In this document: one piece after another, positions 17,145-29,420 of the stretch
Numbering within the stretch: the stretch's first letter is position 1
How the letters are laid out: each line of letters starts with the position of its first letter
Source: Timema cristinae
Lineage: Eukaryota; Arthropoda; Insecta; Phasmatodea; Timematidae
DNA length: 64,000 nt
Direction of reading: 5' to 3'
NCBI GenBank assembly: GCA_039000515.1
Contig: JBCFYV010000012.1
Coordinates: 124,030,605-124,094,604, forward strand
Made by a program: the position numbers and the translations under genes
Notes under the pieces: generated by a model
Told to the model about the DNA's origin: nothing
The model's database searches: none
Seen by the model: only the letters and a program-made list of their open reading frames with translations

Positions 17145-19465
17145 TTTAGGGCATCACACTCAGAATAGACAGGGGTGCTGATAGGGGGCCTTAATGAATA
17201 ACAGGGGTTGGCAAACTATGGCCCTGTGCCCTTTAATTATTTAATGGCTCGCAAGCTAAGAATGGATTTAAAATTTTCAAATTCTTTAAAATCTCAACGT
17301 ATGCGCTATAAGGAACAGCTGAGTTGAAGAGTTGCGAGAAATTCTGTATTTGGCTTTCCTATAGCTTTACATTCGCATGCTGCCTGGTGGCCTCGGCTAT
17401 AATGCCATAACTAGGCGGTATGTCCAGTGCCACATTTTATTACCAACCATGCATATCCTTCATGTCACTGTCAAACCAGGAAAGAAGAGAAAAGACAACT
17501 TGGAATGCGTGCTTTAAGAATGGCGGGTGTATTATTTTGTTACAGAATTAGATGGCAAAGCATTGTGTTTATTGTGCACTGACACTATAGATGTACTAAA
17601 AAAAGTCATTACCAGGCTAAGCACTCGACACAATATTCCAAACTCACAGAAAAGCAACGATCAAAAAAATTGAACACTTTAACAACGCAATTTCTTCACA
17701 AAAATGAAAAATGAAATTGAGGCTTCAACTAAAGTAAGTTTACGGGTAGCTCATTTGTTAGCCACGGAAGAAAAACTGTTTACTGAAGGTGAGTTAATTA
17801 AATCATGTTTGATTGTAGCAGTCAAAGAGATATGTTCAGGGGGGGGGGGGGGATGGATCTATTTAAATATATCATCCTTTCGGCGAGAACAATTGCTCAA
17901 AGAGTTGAGGACATTGAGAGCAACACAATAGCCAATAAAAATACAAGACAATTATTGCGAGTGGTTTTCTTTGACTCTTGATTAGTCGACAGACGTTAAT
18001 GATACTGTTCAGTTGCTGCTATTTATTCGAGCCGAGTTTGAAGTGACTGAAGAATTGCCTTGTATAAATAGTCTGCTTGGAACAACTACAGGTGAGTTAA
18101 TCGCAAGGAAGTTGAGAACATGTTCAACATCTGATGGTGGTAACAGTATGTGTGGAACAGTGAACGACTTAGTTGGAACCATTTACGAGTCTTGTGAAAA
18201 TACAGGGTGTTCAAAGACTATGGTTATTCATTGTATTATTCACCAGCAGATACTTTGTGGAACCAGTTGATGAACTGCTTTCGCTCTCGTGGACTTGCCA
18301 TAGTCAGTACCATGACTATTTTATCTGAACTATAAGCTGGTATCCTGACTGACTCTCCTATACAGCAGTGGTGAAGTTTTATTGAGATTTTTTTTTAACT
18401 TAAAAGGAGAGATTGTAATTTTTCTCAACGAAAAATATCACCACTACCATCGAACACTGGAAATTAACTTTTGTTGCAGATATCATATCATTTCTTAACG
18501 GATCCTATTTAAATCTACAAAGCAAAACGGTGCCTATATGTGAAACTTATGCTGTAGTAAAGTAAGTTCGAAGACAACCAACGTTGATTGAGTCACAACT
18601 CGTGTCTAGTTGCTTTGTGTATTGCCATGATGTCAAAACATTAAAAGACTGAGTGAAATCTGCAGTGGATGTATTTTCTGAGCTCAAACTACAGTTCCAG
18701 CAGCGTTTTTCGGATATTGATGCAAATGCAGAAGACATTTCTATATTTACAAATCCATTTGACTGTACAATTGAGGAGCTTCCACCTAACCTTCAATATA
18801 AGTGATTAATCTGCAGTGTGATGACATGCTAAAAGTAAAATTTCAAGAGAAAAATCTAACAGAATTTTTTAAATGTCTTCCAAGCGATGAATATGGTCAA
18901 TTAAAATCAAATGTTAGGGGTTTATATATCTATTTGGTAGCCCATACCTCTGTGAAATACATTTTCAAAGATTAAATATGGACCTTCTCAATACTGGTCA
19001 ACATTTACAAATGAAAATTGGCAATCAATTTTGATAAGGAGTACAAACTTTTAACCCCAATTTGGTGAAATGTTATCTTAAAAAACTCACTTCAATTCTT
19101 CTCATAAGTAAAACTGTATTTCAAATAACTCATTATTATTATTGTTATTATTACATTATTTTGTTCAACAAATTTGTGAATACTTTTTTTTTTTGCTATT
19201 TAATTATACCTACATAAATATTCTCGATTTTGCCTCTTGGCCCGCAGAGAATAAAATATTGATTTACTATTTGGCTCTTTACAAAAAATGTTTACTGACC
19301 CCTGGGCTGGAATATTAATTGGGTGTACTGAGGGTGGTTTTTTCACTTTTCCTCCACACATGAAGGGTGCACTTCCTCATAATCTACCTTCCTCATACCT
19401 AACCAGTCATTATGAGTACAGCTGAATATAACCTGAGCAGGTAGTGAAAGACTGTGGTAAAAATA
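17145..19465 (+). mobile_element. SINE split by a hAT insertion
   Basis: The part at 17145-17200 (GCATCACACTCAGAATAGAC) matches the head region of the main SINE family, and 19315-19465 (TGTACTGAGGGTGGTTTTTT to the GGTAGTGA tail) matches its body. Between them lies the hAT remnant at 17202-19304. The two halves are in the right order and orientation for one interrupted SINE. Confidence 0.7.
17202..19304 (+). mobile_element. Decayed hAT transposon (Charlie/GTF2IRD2-like)
   Basis: Ends are inverted: left CAGGGGTTGGCAAACTATGG, right reads CAGGGGTCAGTAAACAT on the reverse strand, typical of Charlie-type hAT elements. Broken frames encode VSLRVAHLLATEEKLFTEGE then LIKSCLIVAVKEIC (17734 on), TVQLLLFIRAEFEVTEELPC-like sequence, and CENTGCSKTMVIHCIIHQQI (to 18270), which I recognise from hAT transposases domesticated in GTF2IRD2/ZBED-like genes. 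Frameshifts and stops make it non-functional. No convincing 8-bp target duplication was found. Confidence 0.85.
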
Positions 19466-19624
19466 AATAAGATGCCAACAATGATTGGTAAGTAACACTT
19501 CCCTACTCCATTGTTGTTTCTTGATATTGAAGGCAGCATCAACAGAGGCATGTCTTTCCAGACTTCTGTCGCTAATCAGAACTTTGGAGACATTGTAAGA
19601 TCTTTCTAATGTCATTAACTCAGG

Positions 19625-20637
19625 TAGAACAAGCTGGGTTAGGGAGATATGACTGGGAACAAGCTGGGTTAGGGAGATATGACTGGGAACAAGCTAGGCT
19701 AGGGAGATATGACTGGGAACAAGCTGGGCTAGAGAGAGATATGACTGGGAACAAGCTGGGCTAGAGAGAGATATGACTGGGAACAAGCTGGGCTAGAGAG
19801 ATATGACTGGGAACAAGCTGGACTAGAGAGAGATATGACTGGGAACAAGCTGGGCTAGAGAGAGATATGACTGGGAATAAGCTGGGCTAGAGAGATATGA
19901 CTGGGAAATAAACTGGGTTAGAGAGAGATATGACTGGGAACAAGCTGGGTTAGGGAGATATGACTGGGAACAAGCTGGGCTAGAGAGAGATATGACTGGG
20001 AACAAGCTGGGCTAGGGAGATATAACTGGGAACAAGCTGGGCTAGAGAGAGATATGACTGGGAATAAGCTGGGATAGAGAGAGATATGACTGGGAACAAG
20101 CTGGTCTAGGGAGAGATATGACTGGGAACAAGCTGGGCTAGAGAGATATGACTGGGAAATAAACTGGGTTAGAGAGAGATATGACTGGGAACAAGCTGGG
20201 CTAGAGAGAGATATGACTGGGAACAAGCTGGGCTAGAGAGATATGACTGGGAAATAAACTGGGTTAGAGAGAGATATGACTGGGAATAAGCTGGGCTAGA
20301 GAGATATGACTGGGAACAAGCTGGGCTAGAGAGAGATATGACTGGGAACAAGCTGGGCTAGGGAAATATAACTGGGAACAAGCTGGGCTAGAGAGAGATA
20401 TGACTGGGAACAAGCTGGGATAGAGAGAGATATGACTGGGAACAAGCTGGGCTAGAGATATGACTGGGAACAAGCTGGGCTAGGGAGATATGATTGGGAA
20501 CAAGCTGGGCTAGGGAGAGATATGACTGGGAACATGCTGGGCTAGAGAGAGATATGACTGGGAACAAGCTGGGATAGAGAGATATGACTGGGAACAAGCT
20601 GGGCTAGAGAGAGATATGACTGGGAACAAGCTGGGAG
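19625..20637. repeat. 32-bp minisatellite, about 32 copies
   Basis: Unit GGGAACAAGCTGGGCTAGAG then AGAGATATGACT, with 30-bp and 34-bp variants caused by gain or loss of a GA dinucleotide. Mixed units give irregular open frames with no biological meaning. Ends about 130 bp before the exon at 20770. Confidence 0.96.
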
Positions 20638-20769
20638 ATACCATTCTATTATTTTACCATTGCCCCTCACACAAGTTCTATTCTCTGAGGCAACGTGTTA
20701 CCCCTCCTGTATCTATACCGGTGGCTCTACGAATGTGTACTTGTACCAGTGGTTGTGTCAATATGCTAG

Positions 20770-20993
20770 GACCTGGACATGATCGCAGCGCAGCTCAACG
20801 AACTGGGAGTCACGCCTCCAGTCACTCCACAGCCACCACCTGAGGCCCCAGCACGATCTCGTCAGAACGGCAAGAGCTCTCAGCCCTCCTCCTCCATCCT
20901 TGACCCACCTGTGGAGTCTGATTCCGACGAAGAAGAGGAAGGAAGAGTCCGGAATGACGGAACTCTCCTGGCCAGTGACCCGCCCAAACCTCT
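20770..20993 (+). CDS. msn: msn exon: linker with acidic patch
   Basis: Starts DLDMIAAQLNELGVTPPVTP, passes a Ser-rich stretch (SSQPSSSILDPP), then SDSDEEEEGRVRNDGTLLAS and DPPKPL (74 codons plus 2 nt, phase 0 to 2). The acidic SDSDEEEE followed by NDGT parallels the EEEED...HDGT block of TNIK. Acceptor ATGCTAG ends at 20769; donor GTAAGC at 20994. A 32-bp tandem array ends about 130 bp upstream. Confidence 0.93.
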
Positions 20994-22212
20994 GTAAGCG
21001 CATGAGCCCCCTGGGGCCATTCCATCATTTTGCAAGTGGCACACATCGTGACAACTTTGCTTTAAAATCCTAGATATTTAATTAAATTTTTATCAGAGAA
21101 TTGACTTAAAACGTGTGGATTTATCTTAGATTATCAAGTTGACTTTGATTAAAAAATGATTATTATTTCAAACTTAACATGAGGGACTAAACTTGTTTAC
21201 TTGTTGCTCTTTCCAAATCAGTTCTTGTATTATACTTTTCGGGTTCTAAAGGGATGTACAAATTGCTTTAGTGTAGATAAAATATCGTTCGACAGGCTTC
21301 CCACTCAAAAATCATAGACTTGCAAAATTACTATTCATACTCATACTTGCATAATAGTTTCAAAGAAAAAGATCTTTTCGGTTTAGGTAATAGCGGATAA
21401 TGTATTTGAAATGGCATGTAGTCAGGTGTCGGCAGGGCGCCTTGTAGTGTGAAACCAAACCTTCCCACCCTTTAAGATATTGACGCCAACAGGCTTTACT
21501 GTGTCTCTCAATTACCTTGAGGTTTGAAATTCTGTGGTATGTGCTGTTTATAGAGTTAACCAGCAAAATAATTTCAGCAGCCCTGCGTATTACTGTCTAA
21601 GTCACATATTTCCGTTGTTTATAGCGTGTTTTTACGAGGGTTTAGTTAGGATTGTGTTGAATTGTTACATGTTGTAACATTTTACGTTGGTAGATTTAAA
21701 AATTCAATTCAGGTGCTTAAAACAGTAAATGTTTTAAGATCAACTCTTGATCAAAAAAAGAAATTGAAATCATTAATTAGCCGTGTTCTGAATTCTTTGT
21801 AGTACAAACAGAAACCAATAAAAATGAAAATCAAGTGTTCAAAAGGCAGCTTAATTCCAAAAATGTATTAAAAAAAAGGCTGTATTTGTGGTTGTGATGT
21901 GGCAAAATCTTTGTATCTTTCCCGTGAACTTGTGAGGACAATCAACATACATACGTGTATAACACAGCTGCAGAATTTGTACATATGATCATTGGAGTGA
22001 ATTTGCAATTTTTATTTTAACATGTTTGTGATTTTTTTGAGTTTAAACAAATGAATTTTTTTTAAATATTGCTGAAGTACTTATTTTCGATTAACGGTAT
22101 TATCTATAAATACTCAAGGAACCAAATCGGCTGTGTCCTCCAGTTTCTAAAGTGAGAACTGCCACCGTTTCCTTATCTATCTAGTCAAAAACCAAGAACT
22201 GCTATAACTCTC
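20994..22212 (+). other. Intron sequence, unassigned
   Basis: AT-rich with several poly-A and poly-T runs. No exon, repeat array or mobile element recognised. Confidence 0.4.
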
Positions 22213-23424
22213 AAAGTAACAGATCATTGTCACATCTCCCTGCTGTCGGTAACAGATCATGCGCCACATCTTCCCATTCTTCGGTAACAGAGTCATCGCC
22301 ACATCACTTCCCTTCTTTCGGTAACAAGCATTGCCACATCTCTTCCCTTCTTTTTCGGTAACAAGATCATCACGCCCACATCTCTCCTTCTTTCGGTAAG
22401 AGATCATCGCCACATCTTCCCTTCTTTCGGTAACAGAGCATCGCCACATCTTCCCTTCTTTCGGTAACAGCATCGCCACATCTCCCTGCTTTCGGTAACA
22501 GATCATCCCACATCTTCCTGCTGTCGGTAACAGAGCATCGCCACATCTTCCCTTCTTTCGTAACAGAGCATCGCCACATCTCCCTTCTTTCGGTAACAGA
22601 GCATCACCACATCTTCCCTGCTGTCGGTAACAAGCATCGCCACATACACCCTTCTTCGGTAACATAGCATCACCACATATCCCCTTCTTTCGGTAACATG
22701 AGCATCGTCACATCTTCCCTTCTTTCGGTAACAAGCATCGCCACATCTCCCCTATTGCCGTAACAGAGCATCACCACATCTCCCCTGCTGTCGATAACAG
22801 AGCATGCCACATCTCCCCTACTGCAGTAACAGAGTATCACCACATATCCCCTGCTGTCGATAACAAGCATTGCCATATCTTCCCTACTGTCAGTAACAGA
22901 GCATTGCCACATCTTCCTCTCTATCACTTCTTTCGGTAACAGAGCATCGCCACATCTTCCTACTGTCAGTAACAGAGCATTGCCACATCTCTCCTCTCTT
23001 CACCCTCTTTCGTAACAGAGCATCGCCACATCTTTCCTACTGTCAGTAACAGAGCATTGCCACATCTTCCCTGCTTCGGTAACATAGCATTGCCACATCT
23101 CCCCTACTGTCGTAACAGAGCATTGCCACAAATTCCCTCTCTTTCGGTAACAGAGCATCGCCACATCTTCCCTGCTTTCGGTAACAGAGCATTGCCACAT
23201 CTTCCCTGCTGTCGGTAACAGATCATCACCACATCTCCCCTGCTGTCGAAAACATAGCATTGCCACATCTCCTGCTGTCGGTAACATAGCATTGCCACAT
23301 CTCCTGCTGTCGGTAACAGAGCATTCCACATCTCTCCTGCTGTCAGTAACAGATCATTGCATCTCCCCTGCTGTCGGTAACAGAACATTGCCACACCTCC
23401 CATACTATAAAGTAACAAGCATTA
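22213..23424. repeat. 34-bp minisatellite, about 36 copies, indel-rich
   Basis: Unit CTTCCCTGCTGTCGGTAACA then GAGCATCGCCACAT. Copies differ by many one- and two-base losses, in contrast to the very uniform 28-bp array. It ends about 100 bp before the short exon at 23523. Confidence 0.95.
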
Positions 23425-23522
23425 GAGCAACATGTGTACAGTCACTAACAAAGTGTTATTCTGTCTCTCCGAATGTCTGTACTTGTGTGTGCCGGATGAA
23501 GACCCGAGTTCTCTCCTTACAG

Positions 23523-23569
23523 ACCTGCTGAGGCAGCACAAGCTCCACAAACTGCTCTCATCCATGAAG
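23523..23569 (+). CDS. msn: msn short linker exon
   Basis: Forty-seven nt, phase 2 to 1. In the frame imposed by both neighbours it reads PAEAAQAPQTALIHE after completing a leucine. Acceptor CTTACAG ends at 23522 and donor GTGAGT starts at 23570. The other frames have no phase-compatible join. It follows a 34-bp minisatellite. Identification rests on splice sites and phase more than on sequence conservation. Confidence 0.78.
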
Positions 23570-23626
23570 GTGAGTTACAAACGTAGAAATATCTTACAAC
23601 GGGCACAATTAATTCATCAAAAAACT

Positions 23627-23855
23627 ACCTGCTTCGGCGGCCACATGGTCTAAGGTATCACTATTGTCTTAGATTAGGCCGCCGATGACTGGGAGATCGA
23701 GGTAGGAATACCATTTGTGTGTACTGAGGGTGGTTTTTCACTTTACCTTCACACAAATGTGGGTACACTTCCTTTACATTCAACCTTCCTCATTAATCCA
23801 CCAATATAATTAGTACATATGTTTTTAACCTAAACATGTAGTGAGACATTATTTG
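23627..23855 (+). mobile_element. tRNA-derived SINE (main family)
   Basis: Head GCTTCGGCGGCCACATGGTC (A-box region), a decayed B-box region at GGGAGATCGAGG, body TGTACTGAGGGTGGTTTTTC and the shared tail ending ATGTAGTGAGA. It lies directly after the short exon ending at 23569. Confidence 0.82.
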
Positions 23856-23937
23856 TAGTTTACTTTAACCTTTCGATACAGCTTTGAAATATGTTTACAT
23901 CTAGTATTGCAACAAATAGCTTGCTGGCTCCTGCAAG

Positions 23938-24182
23938 ACCAGACGTAATATTTGACGAGAGCTGTATGATATATCTCCTCCAAGACCAGACGTAATATTT
24001 GACGAGAGCTGTATGAGACACTCCTCCAAGACCAGACGTAATATTGACGAGAGCTGTATGAGACACCTCCTCCAAGACCAGACGTAATATTTGACGAGAG
24101 CTGTATGATATATCTCCTCCAAGACAGATGTAATATTTGACGAGAGCTGTATATGACGTCTCCTCCAAGACCAGATGATGTA
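23938..24182. repeat. About 48-bp tandem repeat, five copies
   Basis: Unit starts GACGAGAGCTGTATGAGACA and continues CCTCCTCCAAGACCAGACGT then AATATTT. The last copy ends about 16 bp before the exon at 24199, so the acceptor lies almost inside the array. Confidence 0.93.
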
Positions 24183-24198
24183 AGGTGTGTTGTTGTAG

Positions 24199-24287
24199 GT
24201 CCTTCATCAAGTGGTGCCCCAAACCGGCCTCTGCCCCCCACGCCAGACGAGGAGGAGAGCTCAGACAGAACCCTGGTTCTCAAGAGG
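24199..24287 (+). CDS. msn: msn exon: NRPLPPTPD motif
   Basis: Twenty-nine codons after a split glycine (phase 1 to 0): PSSSGAPNRPLPPTPDEEES, then SDRTLVLKR. The RPLPPTPDEEE proline motif is typical of the family linker and a likely SH3 ligand by inference. Acceptor GTTGTAG ends at 24198, donor GTGAGT at 24288. Confidence 0.92.
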
Positions 24288-25400
24288 GTGAGTCTCGCCA
24301 CATGCGTTCTATTATTAACTTGGAACAGGAACAAGTAGGTGGTAGCTCAGCACTCCTGACTGATTCAGGATTGATTCCTGCATTCACTCTCCTCATCCTT
24401 TTCTGGTTTAATAATCCCTTTTAACCACATTGACACGAGTGCCTGACTGTGCGAAGTGTATCATTTGTGCTTCTGCGCTCACTTGTCAGTGCCAGTTGAC
24501 GCTCCAGTATAAAGTGTTAGACTCACCTTGATCTCCATTGACAAGGAGCTTTAAACTCGCGTCTCACCTGGGTGAATTGGGTATGGTTCCTCTGCCATCA
24601 AGAGGTTTATCCGATCCTCTCTTCTTCCTGATTCAGGTGCATTTTCTCAAAGCTTTTGCTTCTTTACCTTTAACCCAGTTGATTTAATTGTTTACTCTTT
24701 TTTGTTAAATGTACTAATAAAAAATATCAAATTATATAATTGTGTCGCCCTTGTTTGAATGTGTGTTGTTTTGTTAGAAGGTGTGTACAAGTTCAGAGAA
24801 ACTGCATTACAAATAATAAATTGAAATTAAAAAAAAAAAAATATATATTATATATATATATTGTATTCTCCATTTGATTATGGTAACTTGGTCCATTTAA
24901 TCGATTGAGAGGAACCAACTATTACGTATACTTCGTTTAACTTGAAAGCTAGCAATTTTATATTGGCGAACTACACCATGGCACTATCATATAAACTATG
25001 TTCTCAGTTTTGATGCCAAATTTGGTGTATTTGTTCAGCGGTTGATGGGTGAACTCTTCTTGGGACACCACCCCGGTTATAAATACATCAGCTCCTTTGT
25101 ATCTTTCATTACCTCTCCTGGTGAGACTCTGAAGGAAGGGTCGCGGCCAGGCCGACAAAACACGAGACGCCAACTCGACTGATACACAGAGTCTTGTAAC
25201 ACTGTCCTGTATGATGGTAGGACAACTTAAGGCAGTTGCTTCTTGGGATTTGAGCAGAACATTTCACTTTATGAGGAATATTAAACTGATAATTTATCTC
25301 ACAAGATCTGTTGTGATTGATGTTCCGTCTTCTTTTTAATGCTCAGTTCAGGACTAAACTCTATCAGTAACAGAGTTGTAAACCAACTCATCATCAATTC
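24288..25400 (+). other. Intron sequence, unassigned
   Basis: Mixed then AT-rich; a TA run lies near 24840-24862. No phase-compatible exon was found. Confidence 0.4.
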
Positions 25401-26570
25401 ATTGTGGCCAGATCAGTTTAGTAAAACGCCTCCATCTTACTCTTTCCTGACACCATTCTTCTCCTCTCACTCACACACTTGCCGTTATTTGCTTCTTCCG
25501 TCTCTTTCTTGGCCTCCTTTGCGGTCTTTTACTTAAAAACTTAATTTCCATCATTCTCCTTGGATTCATCCCTTTTCCTTCCTCATCACATGTCCATACC
25601 ATCTCAGTCTTGCTTCCTCTACTATCTCCTGTACTCCAACATCCTCATTACATGTCCATACCATCTCAGTCTTGCTTCCTCTACTATCTCCTGTACTCCA
25701 ACATCCTCATTACATGTCCATACCATCTCAGTCTTGCTTCCTCTACTATCTCCTGTACTCCAACATCCTCATTACATGTCCATACCATCTTAGTTTTGCT
25801 TCCTCTACTATCTCATGTACTCCAACATCCTCATTACATGTCCATACCATCTCAGCCTTGCTTCCTCTACTATCTGATGTACTCCAACATCCTCATTACA
25901 TGTCCATACCATCTCAGTCTTGCTTCCTCTACTATCTCATGTACTCCAACATCCTCATTACATGTCCATACCATCTCAGTCTTGCTTCCTCTACTATCTC
26001 CTGTACTCCAACATCCTCATTACATGTCCATACCATCTCAGTCTTGCTTCCTCTACTATCTCATGTACTCCAACATCCTCATTACATGTCCATACCATCT
26101 CACCCTTGCTATCTCTACTATCTCATGTACTCCAACATCCTCATTACATGTCCATACCATCTTAGTTTTGCTTCCTCTACTATCTCATGTACTCCAACAT
26201 CCTCATTGCATGTCCATACCATCTCAGTCTTGCTTCCTCTACTATCTCATGTACTCCAACATCCTCATTACATGTCCATACCATCTCAGTCTTGCTTCCT
26301 CTACTATCTCCTGTACTCCAACATCCTCATTACATGTCCATACCATCTTAGTTTTGCTTCCTCTACTATCTCATGTACTCCAACATCCTCATTACATGTC
26401 CATACCATCTCAGTCTTGCTTCCTCTACTATCTCACGTACTCCTTCTGGTGATGGCTCTCATTAGCCTCCACTTTCCGATCTCTTTTACATCCACCGGCT
26501 AAGTTTCTGTTGCATTTGTAGTTATGGGTACAAAGTATGCCCTTTTCCGCTAGAGTTGGGTCGAATCCAC
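25401..26570 (-). mobile_element. LINE C-terminal remnant with expanded 62-bp segment
   Basis: Read on the minus strand, 26570-26442 gives traces of the region upstream of RLRWYGHVMRM, 26441-25580 is the tandem array, and 25570-25401 matches the LINE tail seen at 7651-7860 (CAAAGGAGGCCAAGAAAGAG). The array therefore sits at its original place inside the element. Confidence 0.78.
25580..26441 (-). repeat. 62-bp tandem array, about 14 copies
   Basis: Very uniform units, TACATGTCCATACCATCTCA then GTCTTGCTTCCTCTACTATC on the plus strand, the reverse complement of the array at 7336-7650. Long open frames of 276-280 codons arise only because three 62-bp units make a 186-bp stop-free period. Confidence 0.97.
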
Positions 26571-27313
26571 TCTTTTACGAATCTTAGAAAATGTTAAGAA
26601 CGTAAGAGGAAATATAAATATAATATAATAATAGAAAATACAAATAGGACCTCGAGGTTAACATTCTTTCTTATAATCCATTCATTATAACATTCATACA
26701 TTCAGTTAAATGTTAAATTACTGGTCTGGGGTCTGGTTATTAAGGTCATCCTTTATTTATAATTGTATCTGAACCACCAATAAGTAGTATTAGAGCTTTA
26801 AAAATATTCACTTGAAAATAAAAAAATATGTATATATAAAGGATTTGGGTTTTAAATCTCAAATTTGCTCTAATCCTCATCCCTATATATAAGACTTCAG
26901 AGTCACTTCTCAAGTAACTGAGGGTTTTATTTACATCTGGGAGGAGGGTTTTATAAAGTATTTTTCATTAATACCTGTTGTAAATAAACAAATAGTACAG
27001 TAAAATAAAGAATCCTAGTTTTGTTGAATATAATCTTGTAAGTTGGGTTTCCATCAGCCTTTACTGGTCTCATTTATCTTAGGCTGCAGCCAAACCCCCA
27101 CAGATAAGAATATGTACTGCCGGTTGGTGGTTAGATCAAAAATGTTGTCAAGTAAAGCAATATCCTCTATTAAAGGCAACTTGTTCTCCTTAGTCCTTCA
27201 CTCATTGCGGGACAATGTGTCTGTGTTTTGTCGGCCTTTAGGTTTGTTGACTTGGTACCTCTTTCTTCAAGGTCATGTGTTCCTCTTAGTAGCCTGCATC
27301 ATTCTTGTAGCGA
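26571..27313 (+). other. Intron sequence, unassigned
   Basis: AT-rich. No exon or element recognised. Confidence 0.4.
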
Positions 27314-28281
27314 ACCCCTGTTAGTCTCACCAACAATTCCTCATGTGTAGGACCTTGGTTAGTCTGACCAATGATTCCTCATGTGTAGCGAACCTTGTGT
27401 TAGTCTGACCAATGATTCCTCATGTGTAGCGAACCCCTGTTAGTCTGACCAACAATTCCTCATGTTTAGCGACCCTTGTGTTAGTCTGACCAATGATTCC
27501 TCATGTGTAGCGAACCCCCTGTTAGTCTGACCAACAATTCCTCATGTGTAGCAACCCCCTGTTAGTCTGACCAACAATTCCTCATGTGTAGCGACCCTTG
27601 TGTTAGTCGGACCAATGATTCCTCATGTTAGCGACCCTTGTGTTAGTCTGACCAACATTCCTCATGTGTAACAACCCCCCTGTTAGTCGGACCAACGATT
27701 CCTCATGTGTAGTGACCATTGTGTTAGTCTGACCAATGATTCCTCATGTGTAGCGACCCTTGTGTTAGTCTGACCAATGATTCCTCATGTGTAGCAACCA
27801 TTGTGTTAGTCTGACCAATGATTCTCATGTCTAGCGACCTTGTGTTAGTGGGACAATGATTCCTCATGTGTAGCGACCCTTGTGTTAGTCTGACCAATGA
27901 TTTCTCATGTGTAGCGACCCTTGTGTTAGTCTGACCAATGATTCCTCATGTCTAGCGACCCTTGTGTTAGTCTGACCAATGATTCCTCATGTCTAGCGAC
28001 CATTGTGTTAGTCTGACCAATGATTCCTCATGTGTAGCGAACCCCTGTTAGTCTGACCAACAATTCCTCATGTGTAGCGACCCCCCTTGTTAGTCTGACC
28101 AATGATTCCTCATGTGTAGCGACCCTTGTGTTAGTCTGACCAATGATTTCTCATGTGTAGCGACCCTTGTGTTAGTCTGACCAATGATTCCTCAAGTCTA
28201 GCGACCCTTGTGTTAGTCTGACCAATGATTCCTCATGTCTAGCGACCCTTGTGTTAGTCTGACCAATGATTCCTCATGTGT
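27314..28281. repeat. 41-bp minisatellite, about 24 copies
   Basis: Unit GTGTTAGTCTGACCAATGAT then TCCTCATGTGTAGCGACCCT plus T. Variants with AACCCCTGTTAGT and CAACAATTC alternate in blocks. Moderate indel load. It ends about 420 bp before the large linker exon. Confidence 0.95.
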
Positions 28282-28700
28282 GTTTGTCTCCCTCCACAAA
28301 TCACATTTTGTTTCGCTGCTTGCCGCGAGTTAATGTTCACGTTATTATCATTATTCTATTGATGAGCATGTTTCATACAAAGGGAACTAAACAATTAAAA
28401 AATACACTTTGTTCACCCAGGAAGGAAATGGTCTTAGCTTTGTGGATTACACTATGGCCCTAAATTATAAGCCGTGCCATAGTGGAACCATGCAAGGTAC
28501 CTTCCAAGATGGAGGAAGGGCACATTGTTTTAAATATTGCTCTTATCAGATATTAAATGTGAAATATAGGAACATAAAACTTGCAGCAAGCTATAAAGAC
28601 ATTTATTAATTTAAAACAATTATTTTTTGTTTTTTAATTTAATGAAACATTGCTTCTTCCAACAACACAAACACAATAAACATAAAATCAAACAAAACAG

Positions 28701-29420
28701 AGAGAAGCGGCCGCAAACAGCCCTCACGAGGAGAAGGACGCTCACGCTCGGCCCGACCTTGATGAACAGTTGCTCCTCAAGGATTGGGACTTTGCCCGCT
28801 TCTTCCAAGGCTTCAATGACCGCTTGGACAAGATAAAGCTAGACGAGGCTGGTGCAAAATACCGCGACAGAACCGGCGGCCGAGGCTCTGTTGGAAAGAA
28901 GGCTGGCAAGGAACTGCCAATGGCCCTAGACAGGCCGGCACCCTACCACCGGCGGAATGAGTCCGACTCAAAAATATCAAGCTCGCCCTTTGGGGGATTT
29001 CGCCGTGAGAACTCCGACTTGTTCCCTGCGTCCTCAAGACACTCCGCCATCTTGCTGGAGGGGAGGAATCTTGGGGGAGGGGGAATATTTTCTGGGAACA
29101 ACCGGCGTGGTTCTGACGTGGCCGGCGCAACTGTTGGAAAGAAAGGCGCACCTCATTCTAAAACCGGGGAGCCTGTACTCACAGACTTTGTTGTAAGAGA
29201 GTCGTCCGGGGGGGTGATTGGAGACGGAGACCAGCACCCGGCCCGCCCCCGTCGCGAGAAGACCGAGGGGGACATTGTACTGTTAAGGAACAGGCAGGAG
29301 CTGAGAGATGAACTCCAGGCACGCAGACTAGATGTTGAGCAGAGGTTCTCGAGAGAGGCTGAGAGGATGAGGCGTCGCAGCAGTGCGCGCCCATTGAACG
29401 ACACGGGGGATGATGGACAG
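28701..29420 (+). CDS. msn: msn large linker exon
   Basis: Two hundred and forty codons, phase 0 to 0, opening REAAANSPHEEKDAHARPDL, then LLLKDWDFARFFQGFNDRLD. The middle is Gly/Ser/Arg-rich with a hydrophobic VLTDFVVRES patch; the end (RNRQELRDELQARRLDVEQR and REAERMRRRS) is charged and helix-prone. The acceptor AAAACAG ends at 28700 but has a weak pyrimidine tract, so the start is the least certain boundary. The donor is CAG/GTTAGT at 29421; without splicing the frame stays open to a stop at 29502-29504. Confidence 0.87.

Noticed and set aside
25610..26502. Overlapping 276-280 codon frames
   Set aside because: They are antisense readings of the 62-bp LINE-derived array, with a 186-bp stop-free period.
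28421..28496. Exon candidate with acceptor CACCCAG, open frame EGNGLSFVDYTMALNYKP and donor GTACCT
   Set aside because: It is 76 nt, so including it would shift the frame between two exons that already join perfectly in phase 0, and I do not recognise the peptide.
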